Below, piece by piece: positions 13,301 through 23,983 of a stretch of 64,000 bases of DNA (position 1 is its first letter; each line of letters begins with the position of its first letter). The notes under the pieces are model-generated. The model did not search any database and was not told where the DNA came from. It saw only the letters and a list, made by a program, of their open reading frames with translations. Position numbers and translations under genes: made by a program. The stretch lies in NCBI RefSeq assembly GCF_001039355.2, contig NW_019775981.1:52556-116555 (forward strand), written 5' to 3'. This stretch comes from Lingula anatina (Eukaryota; Brachiopoda; Lingulata; Lingulida; Lingulidae).

Positions 13301-15914
13301 TTAAAATAATAAAATATATTTCAATCATGAGGTAATGTTAAGTACAGTATATGTAACATTCCTTAATGCTCATTATTATTATTTTTTGTGAGTTAAGGAA
13401 AGATCTCCCTGAACTTCAGCATCTTGTGGACAATCACGTCATCAAGAATGCTGTCTGATGAACTTAAAGAACTTAGAGTAAACAATATCTGATTAACAGC
13501 TCTGAAATTCAGGGAAGGAAAACGGAGTGTTTAATGGGGAAAAAAGAAAGTGCTATAGGAGAATGGGAGATGTTTCTTTCTACCAGTTTCTATGCAGAGC
13601 ATCACTTAAGAGCAGTGCCTTTAAAATATACATCAAATACAACTGTACAACACACAGCCATGTCATTTGGGAATTTCAAAATGTGTGATTTACAGTGAAA
13701 CAACACAAACCAATACAGCTTGATACAAATCTCAAATGACATGCCTGAATATAATATCATGCGTTTTCAAACATTCACAAATTAAAACAAAATTTCATCT
13801 GAAATGCAACTCTGATACTGACATTGACAAGCATGAACAACATACAAATTTAACATTTGAATTTCACACAAGCAAATCAGCTCAATACTTAAAAAATGTG
13901 CATCTTTAAACAGAAACTATATATCTAACATAAAACCTGTGACAAGACCAGTGTTCAACCACCTGCTCTTATGCAATTACAAATTAAAATGAATGTGCCA
14001 TCATCAACATCAAAACATGATATTTTGATGCAAAGTATATTCAGACAGATACAACAGGTACATTCAGACTTGCTTTCAACCATTGGGTGCTGATCAAGAA
14101 AATATTATCACAATGCTGAAGTAGCTTATTTCAAGTATGAAATATTGAATTTCAGTAAGTGCCATGATCTTCATACTGACTGTGTAACACTGCTGCAGTA
14201 AAGAAATTGTCACTTTACCAATTAAATAATTGACCAGAGAATGGACTAGAATTGATGTTTCATGAGTGGCAACTGGGCAATATCAACAATTGCAATTGGC
14301 ATCTTGCCAAGACTCACTATGTGTCCGGCATGAAATAAAAGAAACTGACCATGCTATTCATGATGGTTGGGGCTTTCAGCAGAAATGGCTCTTCATTGTA
14401 TCGTCTGGAAGGAAATCAGAGAAAACCAAGGCTGTGTGTAGGGCCTGACATCACATGAGACTGGAAAATGTGCGAGATTTGGTAGAGGTGGAGTTCAAGA
14501 ATAAGTGTGAAATCTCACCTTACTTTAAGATGAAGGAGAAACTTAATCTTGGGTGATCCTCATCTGACCAATTTCAAATTTAATTCACTATTAAAACCAA
14601 GGACCTGATCTCAGAGATTGATTAGCCTTGTCATATTTCAACCATTAGATATGAAACTAAATACTATTAAAAACAAATTGCTCAAAGCTAAATATACAAC
14701 AGCAAATTGTGATCATATATAGTAATTATAAAACACAAGCCGAAATATTTTCATACTATTAGCTTACGGCCAACCTGGACCACCTAGTGGTCAGTGAGTA
14801 ACAACATCTACTCATATCAGTGTGACAAAGGCCTACTAGTACATCTAGATTGGCCATAAGCTAATGGCATAAAAATATTTCAGCTTGTGTTTTATAATTA
14901 TCATATTTGATCCAACTACATGTGCCAAGCTAATGTTGATTTTTGCTCATTTACTAGAGCAATTGTAATGTTTGAGACTATAAGGGCAAGGAACTGACTG
15001 TCCATTTTTATTAAATCATACCGTCAGCTGCCTTATTTTTATTATTTTGATTTATATTTTATCTCTTATTTGAGTGTTTGTTTTGTCAGAATGACTCAAC
15101 ATTTTGTTCCAACTTGTATTATGCATGGGAGGGAGAATGAGCAACTACTGTCATTTGTGCACAATACAAATTGGCACAGCTGTACTCTTGATCAAATTTC
15201 AAGATTGTGAGCATCTCTTATCTAGCTTAAGAGTACAGAAATTCATTTTTGTAATACTTGGTCATTACTTACTGCATACTTTGATTAAATAAAAAAAGGT
15301 ACTGAATCACATCATCATTCAATGGACAAATATTAATTGAGGTCAAGAGGCACAAGCATTAGATATTTCTCACATGCCAACTTTATGAGGTTTACCACAA
15401 AAAGCAAGCCAGAGTATGGAGTCAGGTCAAGAAATGAGGTGAGGTAATAAATATTAAGATTGCCAGTAAAAGTGTCACATCACTTAGCAAGGTGGGTGGA
15501 GGAGATAATACTATTACTGGGCGGATACAAGTTTGTCCTTTAAAAAGGAGCAGCGGATGGTGTGTCACTCAGTCAAATATGAAGCATTGCACACTACAAG
15601 GAACAATTTAACTCATTTACTAGTATTTACCCACTTCCGTAGCAAATGTGAGGGAACAATAATTCATTAGTCCATAGCAATTTTTTTCATGAAATTTTAA
15701 AAAAATTGCAAAGAAAAATGACTACATTAGATATACGGTCAAAGCAAGTGCTGATGCAAAGTCACTCAAGTTTTAGATCAAACAGAAGTTTCATACTATA
15801 CATGTACAGTACTCACAGGGTTCATGCAATAAAACCTTTATGCATTTTATGTCATTGCAAAATTTGGAAGATATCAAACATGCTCTAATCTAATATAGCT
15901 ATGAAATCTCAAAA

Positions 15915-15965
<51 letters not shown>

Positions 15966-16710
15966 ATACTATTAACTTGGTGCAAAATCTTTTTATAATT
16001 AAAAACTCACCAAATCCCAGTTCTATCTTGTTGTCATCCACTTGTTTCTTGGTACAGAAGTCCTTGTCAGCGATATAAGCTACGATAACCAATATGGGGA
16101 AGAAGAGGAAGGTGATGACGGCCTCCCAAAGGTCCACAACATTTGGGGTGATTCCAACAAGTATGATGATCAACCAGACGTAGGCAAATATACTGGTAAA
16201 TGATGTTATGGCAAACACCTTGACACTTTTGATCTGTCGGACCTCAGGTGATGGAATAGCCATAATACAAACAGCGATAATACACAAAAGATTGAAAGCA
16301 GCAGATCCCACAATTGTACTCGGTCCTAAAGCTTCCGCTTCAAATCTGTTCTTTATGATACCATATACAGACAGCAGGATCTCGGGTGCACTGGAGCCCA
16401 GGGCCATGAGAGTGAGATTAGCAACTGTATCGTTCCAAACTCGGACTTCAATTTCTTCATAATCATTTTCATCACCTGTGTTCTGTTTTGCTACTTTGAT
16501 TTTTCTCGTTTTGCTCGTAATTTTTTCAATAGCACACATAAAATAGTCTGCTATGATGGACACTCCAAGGAAGCACCAAAGAAGTCCAAGTAAGTAGATA
16601 AATGCACGGAATCCTATGCTCCATGTTGATTCATTAGTGAGGGGCAATATTAGTCCATAATCATAACACTTGTACACAGTGTAATCAGGGCAGGTTGTAT
16701 TGTTACTCAT
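32..16710 (-). CDS. Na+/Ca2+ exchanger (SLC8/NCX family), 5' part, partial
   Basis: Plasma-membrane antiporter exchanging Na+ for Ca2+. Coding exons in transcript order are 16710-16011, 11992-11948, 9047-8980, 8509-8342, 7181-6985 and 261-32; all junctions are GT-AG and phases agree (about 469 codons in the window). The protein shows N-terminal N-glycosylation sequons, five hydrophobic segments, and the alpha-1 repeat near residues 94-140 (TLMALGSSAPE and GPSTIVGSAAFN). A basic XIP-like stretch, the start of the cytosolic loop and most of Calx-beta/CBD1 follow, with the acidic motif DDNEWEPDE. CBD2, alpha-2 and the last membrane helices lie off the left edge. The ATG at 16708-16710 is supported by an in-frame TAA upstream within the same exon; the acceptor at 16810 makes a 5' non-coding exon likely. 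No clear cleavable signal peptide is visible, unlike vertebrate NCX1. Orthology to a particular SLC8 paralogue cannot be decided. Confidence 0.95.
2479..2655. mobile_element. Candidate MITE or insert flanked by TAGATCGATCTA
   Basis: A 177-bp GC-rich island inside AT-rich intron, bounded at both ends by the same 12-bp palindrome TAGATCGATCTA (2479-2490 and 2644-2655), with a further GGTCGATCTA just inside the right end. There is no coding potential and no tRNA-like A/B box that I can defend. The composition step and identical ends suggest a small transposed unit. No second full copy is in the window; a related short GGTCGATCTA occurs near 5154. Confidence 0.5.
4255..4300. repeat. T46 homopolymer
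   Basis: An uninterrupted run of 46 T in the NCX intron. It could be a minus-strand poly(A) tail of an old retroposon, but no recognisable body is attached, so it is annotated only as a homopolymer. Confidence 0.95.
6985..7181 (-). CDS. NCX exon 5: loop end and start of Calx-beta 1
   Basis: Acceptor AG at 7183-7182 and donor GTGATT from 6984; 197 nt, phase 0 in and phase 2 out. It encodes a charged linker (EAAKHHEPEKD) followed by the first beta strands of CBD1 (AVIEFTATSCAVLENEKRV). It is in phase with both neighbours. Confidence 0.93.
7267..7814. mobile_element. Foldback/MITE with ~146-157-bp inverted arms
   Basis: The left arm at 7267-7412 is the near-perfect reverse complement of 7658-7814 (shared landmarks TGAGC at the tips, AAAAATGGCGGACGTACATG, and GGGGTACAGTAATTAAATC). 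The right arm carries a short internal insertion. The unique centre (7413-7657) is GC-richer than its surroundings and contains an interrupted plus-strand reading starting ATGGCGGCTGAAGG, giving MAAEGDRREKALLFYYL, a stop, then a basic KQRRKRNNLARR stretch. That pattern loosely recalls the N-terminus of PIF/Harbinger transposases, so a deletion derivative of such an element is possible. It sits in the NCX intron between exons 5 and 4. Confidence 0.8.
8342..8509 (-). CDS. NCX exon 4: cytosolic loop
   Basis: Acceptor CAG at 8512-8510 and donor GTATGT from 8341; 168 nt, 56 codons, phase 0 at both ends. It encodes the loop segment with EEEMAKLAALKYQENVPHNR and AWYRINATR, which matches the conserved RAFYRIQATR-like motif of Na+/Ca2+ exchangers. 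Confidence 0.94.
8760..8832. repeat. AT-only low-complexity tract
   Basis: About 70 bp composed almost only of A and T in interleaved TATAATA/ATATATT units, able to form cruciforms. It lies in the NCX intron between exons 4 and 3. No gene signal. Confidence 0.85.
8980..9047 (-). CDS. NCX exon 3: acidic loop segment
   Basis: Acceptor CAG at 9050-9048 and donor GTAAAA from 8979; 68 nt, phase 1 in and 0 out. It encodes an acidic stretch, EKEHHSLEDGDVDKEALAEF, at the start of the cytosolic loop. Confidence 0.9.
9048..11947. other. NCX intron; nothing recognised
   Basis: A 2.9-kb AT-rich intron. I found no coding, RNA or repeat structure I can support beyond scattered short A/T runs. Confidence 0.6.
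11948..11992 (-). CDS. NCX exon 2: 45-nt micro-exon, basic XIP-like segment
   Basis: Acceptor CAG at 11995-11993 and donor GTAAGC from 11947. It completes the glycine codon of exon 1 and encodes LRKLKKGVKYVFNR. This is the basic membrane-proximal stretch where the exchanger inhibitory peptide (XIP) autoregulatory site lies in characterised NCX proteins. Equivalence to XIP is inferred from position and charge. Confidence 0.85.
14722..14903. mobile_element. MITE-like unit with ~50-bp terminal inverted repeats
   Basis: The left end reads GTAATTATAAAACACAAGC and the right end reads its inverse, GCTTGTGTTTTATAATTA. The arms stay complementary with few mismatches for about 50 bp, down to a shared TTAGCTTAYGGCCAA. 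The loop is about 70 bp and non-coding. ATCATAT occurs near both outer ends and could be a target duplication, but it does not abut the arms symmetrically, so I do not insist on it. Confidence 0.7.
15912..15967. repeat. (AAAT)n microsatellite
   Basis: About 14 tandem AAAT units in the NCX intron. A similar tract is at 36020-36087. Confidence 0.95.
16011..16710 (-). CDS. NCX exon 1 (first coding): membrane helices 1-5 and alpha-1 repeat
   Basis: This 700-nt coding exon has donor GTGAGT from 16010. It encodes glycosylation sites NNT and NES, five hydrophobic segments, and the ion-binding alpha-1 repeat (DTVANLTLMALGSSAPE, then GPSTIVGSAAFN), diagnostic of the CaCA superfamily and specifically SLC8. 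Phase 1 out. Confidence 0.96.
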
Positions 16711-16809
16711 GCTGATGGTGGTTCTTAGGAGTTTGCCAACTCCTGCAAATTCTGTTATAAATACCTCTTACTAGGAATTGACTGCAATCAATACACTGCT
16801 GTTATATAC

Positions 16810-19800
16810 CTGAAATATATTATTAAAAGTATAGATTTACAAGAAAAGTACACAATTTCTTTGACATATTAACTTGAAAATTTAAATTTACTTAAAATTA
16901 AAAACTAAGTCTAACATATCCCTTACTAGTACTTATAGTTTTCCACGAAATGTGCACAGAAAACATTTCCAACATTGTCTACATCCCCCTAACATCATAT
17001 ATTATTAAAATACATTGTCCTAAATAAAAGCTGGATACAGGTACCACCACATTGCCAAGGGGCTTAACAACACAACTTCTTGTGGGATCATTATGTAAGA
17101 AACACCCACCTTTTTTTAGCTGTCAACATATATTTTCAGTCTTAATTTCTTAGCTTGAACTTTGAACACTTGATATCAGACAAAATGCTTTGTCTATATA
17201 TTCAGATAATCATTTCGATGATCCTTCACTAACCAGCTTAGTCCATTGTAGTTTCCAAATTATCAAGAATTTATCATTGCTCAACAAACACTGATAATAG
17301 ATAACTGACAAGCATTTCCTTACCTGTACATTGATGGTTGTTACCTGTATTTGCCTTTCTTTTAAATAATCCAAAATTCATCACAAAATATACATAATCT
17401 ATCAGTATTAGATAAACACACTCTTTGATGAGTTAGACTAGCAGTGCTGACAAGAGAAGGAAAGACGTCTCAGAGTGTATCATATCTCAGTAAACACAAA
17501 GCAAAACAAAATCACTACTTAAGAAGAAATGCATGTACATTTCACCTTATATAATAGCGGGTAGGGTGTGGCATCTTTTTAGATCAATTTTAAGTACAGC
17601 TTTCACAAGTATGGCACCACCCAAAACAAGCCTTCTATTATGTGACATGCTTACAACCCTTGGACTGGAGTGCATCAAAAATGTAAAATTGGAGTCTTAT
17701 TATCTAAACAACTACACCAAAGATTTATACATAAAATTCCTTGACCTAACTCATGTGAAAGTGAAGTTTCAATATTGTCACTTACTGCAAACGAAATGAT
17801 TCCTTAAATTCTGGCCATGAAAATATCAAAAACTTACTATCTCAACTTACTATCCCCGCTTCACCTGTAACTAATGGACACCTGCTGATCAATCAGCTCC
17901 CCAAAATGAATGGCTACCTGTCCAAACAGATTACCTAACACCAACTTTTCTATTATGTAATAGTGTATTGAAGTTGGAGCTGCTCATGAAGGCATCATAA
18001 TGGGCTGATGCATCCTCCAGCAACCAAAAATTCACTCAAGGCTGCAAAGATGACTTTATTTCTTTTCAAACACAAGTCCACGGGAGTGGGGTGGTAGGTG
18101 ATGTTAAAATACTGGTACCCTCCCTCTTTGAGTGGAAGAGGCCCATATCCCTCTGAATAAAAATTTGATCCACTATGGTTGTATGCTATTTCTCATGTTG
18201 GGACAACAAGGATTTTTAAAGGTCGACTTTTTCAGAAAAAAGCACCATTGACTGAAATAAATCCAAAATCACAGGAGAAATGAACAGAGAAAGCTGTATA
18301 TGCGTGAATTTGCAGTGGATACACATTAGACAGAGAAATACCTGTATATATCTAATAGGGTTGTCAATTACATGAGGAATGGCCAGGTAAATTGAGGACT
18401 GAATGGTTATCATACATTTGTAACAACTTCCAACTATTACACATAAATGTAGTCTATGACAGTAAGCATAGTTGTCTGGCCACAAATCTACATTAACTGA
18501 CCTGGGGTAGCAGTAGTGGTAGACCCATAATCCCATAAAAGCCTTCAGGCACAAACCATAGCAATCACCACAACAGGGTAAATATTGTATGATCATAGGG
18601 TGTTAACTGCAAAGCTACTTTCCGTATTATTGGATTGAATTGTGAGCAGAAATGTAGCACTGGCAATAAGAAAAATGAATAAATAATGGCATAATGATAC
18701 GGAAGTATAATGATACCCATTACGCTACCAGCACTTAACATTTGTTTTCTTAACCTTGAGACCTACACTGTATGTGTGCTTTCTTAACATAAAAGCAAAT
18801 ATATGAAGGATCATTGAGTAAAACTTAACAATATCCAGATAAAAAAAATATGAAAGGGATAAGATACGTGCAATACTACACACTTCACAATCTATCAAAT
18901 AAAAACCCATAGGCAATAGATGGTACTTCACTTGATACTCATATGCATTTACTTCTAAGTTACCTCTAAATACTTCTAAACTTTTGTCAAATATGCATTA
19001 TTTTAAAGATAAAAAAATGACAACTTTCTACCTTATCATATTTTGGTACTTAATTCTCTGCTAAGTAATACTTACAAATATACAACTAATGTACAGCTAT
19101 AAAAAAGCTTTCAACAGCAAGGTTATCTTGTCAGCAAACGAGTTTGATCAGATCCACCTTAAAATAGTGCCTCCAATGCCCACATGATGTAAATCCGCAT
19201 ACCAAGGGTGTGAGCATGTTCACTTCCTAGCATCCCAAATCAAACTCCCACCCACTATGTCCTACATACATCCAGGCAGGCAGACAGCTATGTGTGCCTG
19301 AATCCACTGGCAGTGACTCACTGTAACCAATCCATGACCTTTCAAAATTGCATTATACATGGTCCTGGCATGCATAGAATTTCAATACAGTTAAATTGGG
19401 TCTTTACGTGTATGGATAATCAGGTTTAAGGTTTTAATGAATTAGTTGATGTCATCAGCCTTAACTTGTAGGAGTTATACCTGCCCACCTTGAAGCACCC
19501 TGAGTTTTAGATTCTGCTGAAAACTCACCTAACATACATGGATTATCATGATTACACGCGGATTACCAGGAGAGCTTTCCAACAGACCCAGAAACCTGTG
19601 ATTATCTTCAGAGGAAAGTTTATTGAATTTGAGACAGTAAAAATCACTTCTACCAAATGTTCAGGTCTTCAACAACTACAACCAACCACCACCTTATGGC
19701 ATACAAACATGAAAATATTGTAAACTAAACCAAACCAATGGGTTGTTGGCTTATCATAAAGTTTTCCACTGCAAATCCATAAAATCTGATAGCATACAAC

Positions 19801-21326
19801 ACTTCTTTATGGTCTTCTTTGCTTTTTATACATCTTATCTTTGTTACACATAAAATTTCAGAGTTAACAGATAACTAAATCATTCTATTGTGTGAATGTA
19901 CGTTAAGTCTTTCCTACCAGTAAACAACAACAAAAAAGTAAATAAGATATAATCTGCATTCTTAACCTACCTGCCAAATGCACATCTTTTTAAAGATAGA
20001 ACACAAATATGCTCATGCAATTTAAAACAAATAAACTGTCACACTGGGCCTGTCACACCCTGCTTTGTGGGAAGATAAATGATACTGATATATGCCTTTG
20101 AGATTATTCCTATTCATATCTGAGGTTAACAGAGCATGACCAGTCGCGACTGTATGCTAGTGAAAGTACCTAATACCTGTCTGTCCCAACTCCGCTCTAA
20201 ACTGGGCATATCTTAATTAGTACAGGCATATGAGACTTCAGATATCTATATGTAGATTAAACTGGTGTTTGCTAAACACGACAAGATTGATAATCAAGTC
20301 ATGGTATATTGCAATTCCAAGTAAAATATGAATTGATATACATCTTACATGACAGAGGCACATTCATATCCTTTTATTATTAGGCATAGAAGGATGTCCA
20401 TGTGACAGTAACATATGGACATTCCTCTGGGCATGATCTGGTACTGGTAGTATACTATAATACAGGTGCTACTTCCATAAGCCAATTGTCATAGACAAGT
20501 ATTTCCCATAAAAAACAGGTCACTTGAATTGAAGTTCCATATGGAGCCATTTCCAAACAATTCATCATTCAGATAGGTCCTTGTCAGCATAACAGGTCAG
20601 AGCACTTGCTTACATACACCACTATTAAATTACACTAATTTGTTTACTTTCTTAAAATGTGGTATATACAAAAAAAATGACAGAAAATGTCAATTTACCT
20701 CAAAATCCTGATACCGTTCAAAACGTTCTACCACATCTAGGATACACTCTAGTCTCCCAAGTGCTTTACAATAAAATTATTGAACCAAATTGCAGTTCCA
20801 TTATTGTTTGGCGGTTGCTAATGTTGAAAGTTTACTGAATAAACATGCAATATGGCCACTAGGTGGCTAACACAAGACAAACCTCAATCACAAGTCTTAA
20901 GAAAACAAAGTGGATGGTTGTGTTGGGCTCAACTATCACAATATCAACATAACACTCAAATTCATAGATAATAGAATTTTCAAAGTTTATTTTCTTCATA
21001 AAAGTTTTCAGAGGTTACACTCCTCTTGACCATTAAAATGTCTGGATATATATATATATATATATCTAAATATCATAACATGTCAAAGTTACCATAATTA
21101 CCAATCTACATACAACTGAACTTGGATGTTTACATCCAACAAAGGTTAACACTGTTCGTAACGATTCATTTCTTTCAGTGAGGCCCTTAGAAATCAACAT
21201 CCTTTGTGAAAAAAGAAAAAAAAATTTCCTGAGAATTCGGAAACATCGCAGGTATAGCTAATCCATATAAAACTAAATGCAGTACTTATAAACTTTCAAA
21301 GTTTTAACTGCTGATATTCATACAAA
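16810..21326. other. Intergenic; no gene recognised
   Basis: 4.5 kb between the NCX first coding exon and SNU13. It must contain the NCX promoter and probably a 5' non-coding exon (an acceptor sits at 16812-16810), but I cannot place either. Longer open frames here, such as about 126 codons on the minus strand at 18216-18596, resemble no known family. A short (TA)n is at 21048-21065. Confidence 0.6.
20986..20991 (-). terminator. Candidate SNU13 poly(A) signal AATAAA
   Basis: A minus-strand AATAAA about 336 nt downstream of the SNU13 stop. The distance fits a 3' UTR; the assignment is inferred. Confidence 0.45.
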
Positions 21327-23149
21327 TTAAATCAAAAGTTTCTCAATTGCCTGCTGAGTAGCTGTGATCTGTGGCTTCAACTGAGATCCTTCATTGACTG
21401 TGATAGCACAGGCGATCACTGGGCGGGATACTCCACATGCTCTGCCAAGTGCTGAAAAGACAAAGGTTGTCACAACAATTGTATACCAAATTGTTAAAGG
21501 GATAATAACTCTTCGTATGAGATCTATATATCACAATAAAAAAATCGCATAATATATTCTGTTTTACCACAAAAACGGCAGTTATGGCTATTACTCCGAT
21601 ATCTGAGCTGGTCTTCAGACCACGTGACCTCCATTGATGGAACTTTTTAGAAAAAAAAAACAGGGACTAACTTTGAATATAAAAATGGATTTATTAACCA
21701 TTGGTAAGTATGGGAAAATTGCTGTTTCCTTCAGAAAAATTATTTTGGCCAAAATGAAGAGTTATCCCTTTAACCCTTTATCCCTCTAACCAATTACTGC
21801 ACAATGTAATAAAAGTAACTTTCATTTCATTAACAGCCCAGGGAAAATAATTTGAAAAAATTATCACTTTTAGAATGAATAATTAGCTAATATTTTCAAC
21901 ATGGAAGGACTTAAGTATGTTATTTCATAAACTTAACACTAAACAGTATATTTGACAGGTCTTTATATTCTTCATAATAATCCAAGATTTATATCAAGCA
22001 ATACACTGGGATGTTTTTTTTTACCTTGCTTGGACCTTACGAAGACATAAGGAACATTCTTGTCCTCACACAGCAATGGTAGGTGCATGAGGATCTCCAG
22101 TGGCTCAGCATCAGCAGCCATAACAATGAACTCTGCAATCCCTCTATTCAAGGTCTTGGTGGCTACACATCAAAAGTATGGTTCATTAACTACAGATTTC
22201 CTGATATTTATAAATATCTCAGAATATGTGATTTTTAGTCAAACTTCCTCTGTGAATAATTAATATTAATATGATATTCAACGTATTGCCAGGTTCCGCA
22301 AGCCAAATATATTCAATTAATGTTCATAGTAACAATATGACTATAAAAGATTGAATCGAGGAAAACAAAATATTTTTATACACCCATCATTATCATATAT
22401 AGCTCTTGTACTAAACAATTCAGTTTTTTAATTAACAAAACTCTTTTCAAAACGAAAATTCCAAAAGGGAAAAATATTCAATATGAAAACTAACCTTCAT
22501 TAGCCCCCTTCTTAAGCTGCTTGTATGAACATGCCTGTTGTACTATATCAAGGATCTTTACAGTAAGCTGGGGGTCAGCAAGTGGATAGGCCTTGGGGTT
22601 TACTTCACCGTCAGTCTAAGAGTAAGAGGAAACTATGACATACTGACGGAAAAACAAGCTCCTGAATTTATGACAGTCTGATATTATGCAATCATTTCAG
22701 CTCTTTTCCACATTTTTCAGTATTGAAGCAAAGCTGTGTTTTGCCATCAACTGAGCCAATCTTAATGATGACTTCAAAATGTTCAAGACAAAGTCTTCGG
22801 TGATAGTGAAAACAGAACAATGGTCACATTTCAAGACTTTAAATTTTAGTCATGTTCGTGTGGTATTCTGAAAAGCCAATTTCAATTCAAAACAGAACTG
22901 CGATTTAAAGTTCCAGTGAAAAATTCTGATCAAAACTTTGATTGAATGGATGGGAAGATCATAAAAATTTAATTCCTTTCTAAAGAGACTTAACTGAATC
23001 TTTAATACTGTGGTATTTCCACCATAGCAATGAAACTTTCAAAGATCAACAACATAGTAACAACGTGCTTCAGTATTTTAATGATAAACAAAGTGACATC
23101 TCCTATACTTTCACAGCTGGAGTATTCTACTATATCTTTCACTTACCAT
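21327..23149 (-). CDS. SNU13: SNU13 / NHP2L1 (15.5K) box C/D and U4 snRNA-binding protein
   Basis: An L7Ae-family RNA-binding protein that binds kink-turns in U4 snRNA (spliceosomal tri-snRNP) and box C/D snoRNAs. Exons: 23149-23147 (only the ATG), 22615-22495, 22162-22025, 21451-21327 (stop TAA). Phases agree and the total is 128 codons, the same as human SNU13. Diagnostic segments are [47 protein letters not shown] and [10 protein letters not shown], which include the RNA-contacting helix and loop. The first exon contributes only the initiator codon, directly against a GTAAGT donor. It is head-to-head with DMC1, with about 0.83 kb between start codons. The last intron carries a TTAA-type MITE. 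Confidence 0.97.
21498..21769. mobile_element. TTAA-flanked MITE, copy A (SNU13 intron)
   Basis: A 272-bp unit flanked by TTAA at 21494-21497 and 21770-21773. Terminal inverted repeats are AGGGATAATAACTCTTC at the left and GAAGAGTTATCCCT at the right. The internal sequence is closely similar to copy B at 29422-29757 (shared GTGACCTCCATTGATGG and CAGGGACTAACTTTGA). TTAA target duplication is characteristic of piggyBac and Kolobok transposons. No transposase is encoded. Confidence 0.88.
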
Positions 23150-23968
23150 TTTCGTAAATAGTGTTTTCAAATATTTAAGTAAGGTGGAATATTTGATCCT
23201 CTCGGCGTGTATATCGCTTCACGGAGGACAAAACACACGTGCTTCTGTAGAGTGGTCTCGCTTTCAAGTCATGCAAATAGTAAAGCGTGTGTAAACTTTT
23301 AGTATCTCATTGTGTTTGGTCAAAAATATGAACAGTTAGTTTTGTTCACCAAGTGCAATTAAAATAATATGTCAAAATAAAAAAAATCATTCGCAATAAT
23401 AGGAATAAATTTAAACTTCTTGACTGCATGTATATTGTTATTATGCGTGTGTGGTTCTTGCTATTTTTGCATGCGTATGAGAGATATCGTTGAAAAGTCA
23501 AGGTCAACTGTGAAAGGAGGAAGATACAAGCAGACGATTCGTGATAGTGCGATTTACTATTTTGTTTATTAACGCTTTTTTTCATTCTGCCAACTAAAAA
23601 TCTCGTGACGAAATTAGTTCATGTAGCATATTTAACACCTTTGTAGGTCAATTTTTTTTTACTTTGATTCATTACGTTTTAAATTGATTAATTTTGTAAG
23701 GATTTAGCCCAAGGTGAGAAGCAATTTGTTTGAGAAAAATCATGACAAATAGTGAATACCTTGGGCGGCAGTAGATTTAGTGTAAAATATATCAATGCTG
23801 ATAATAATCAATGTACCATGGGCACATGAAACCTTTAAATTGATTTGTTGTAAAATTATGAAAAGTAAGCGCTCCAGTAAAGGATAAATTAACTTTCATT
23901 AACTCTTTGGAGTATCCAGCTTGTGCGGTTTTTTTTTTTTAATTTAAGCGTACTACAATTTATTACAG
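23150..23968. promoter_or_regulatory. Shared SNU13-DMC1 divergent intergenic region
   Basis: About 0.8 kb separates the SNU13 start (minus) and the first DMC1 coding exon (plus). Because DMC1's first coding exon is preceded by a plausible acceptor (ATTACAG at 23962-23968), a DMC1 5' non-coding exon probably lies within this interval. No TATA box or named factor site is claimed. Confidence 0.5.
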
Positions 23969-23983
23969 TTTCCAGATACTAAA

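Larger units (their letters stand above)
11993..16010. other. NCX intron with one candidate MITE
   Basis: A 4.0-kb intron holding a (TA)n tract near 12154-12175, a MITE-like inverted-repeat unit at about 14722-14903 and an (AAAT)n microsatellite at 15912-15967 directly downstream of exon 1. No other gene signal seen. Confidence 0.7.

Noticed and set aside
18216-18596. A ~126-codon minus-strand open frame as a gene
   Set aside because: Cys/His/Tyr-rich composition typical of translated AT-rich non-coding DNA; no recognised domain and no supporting splice sites.
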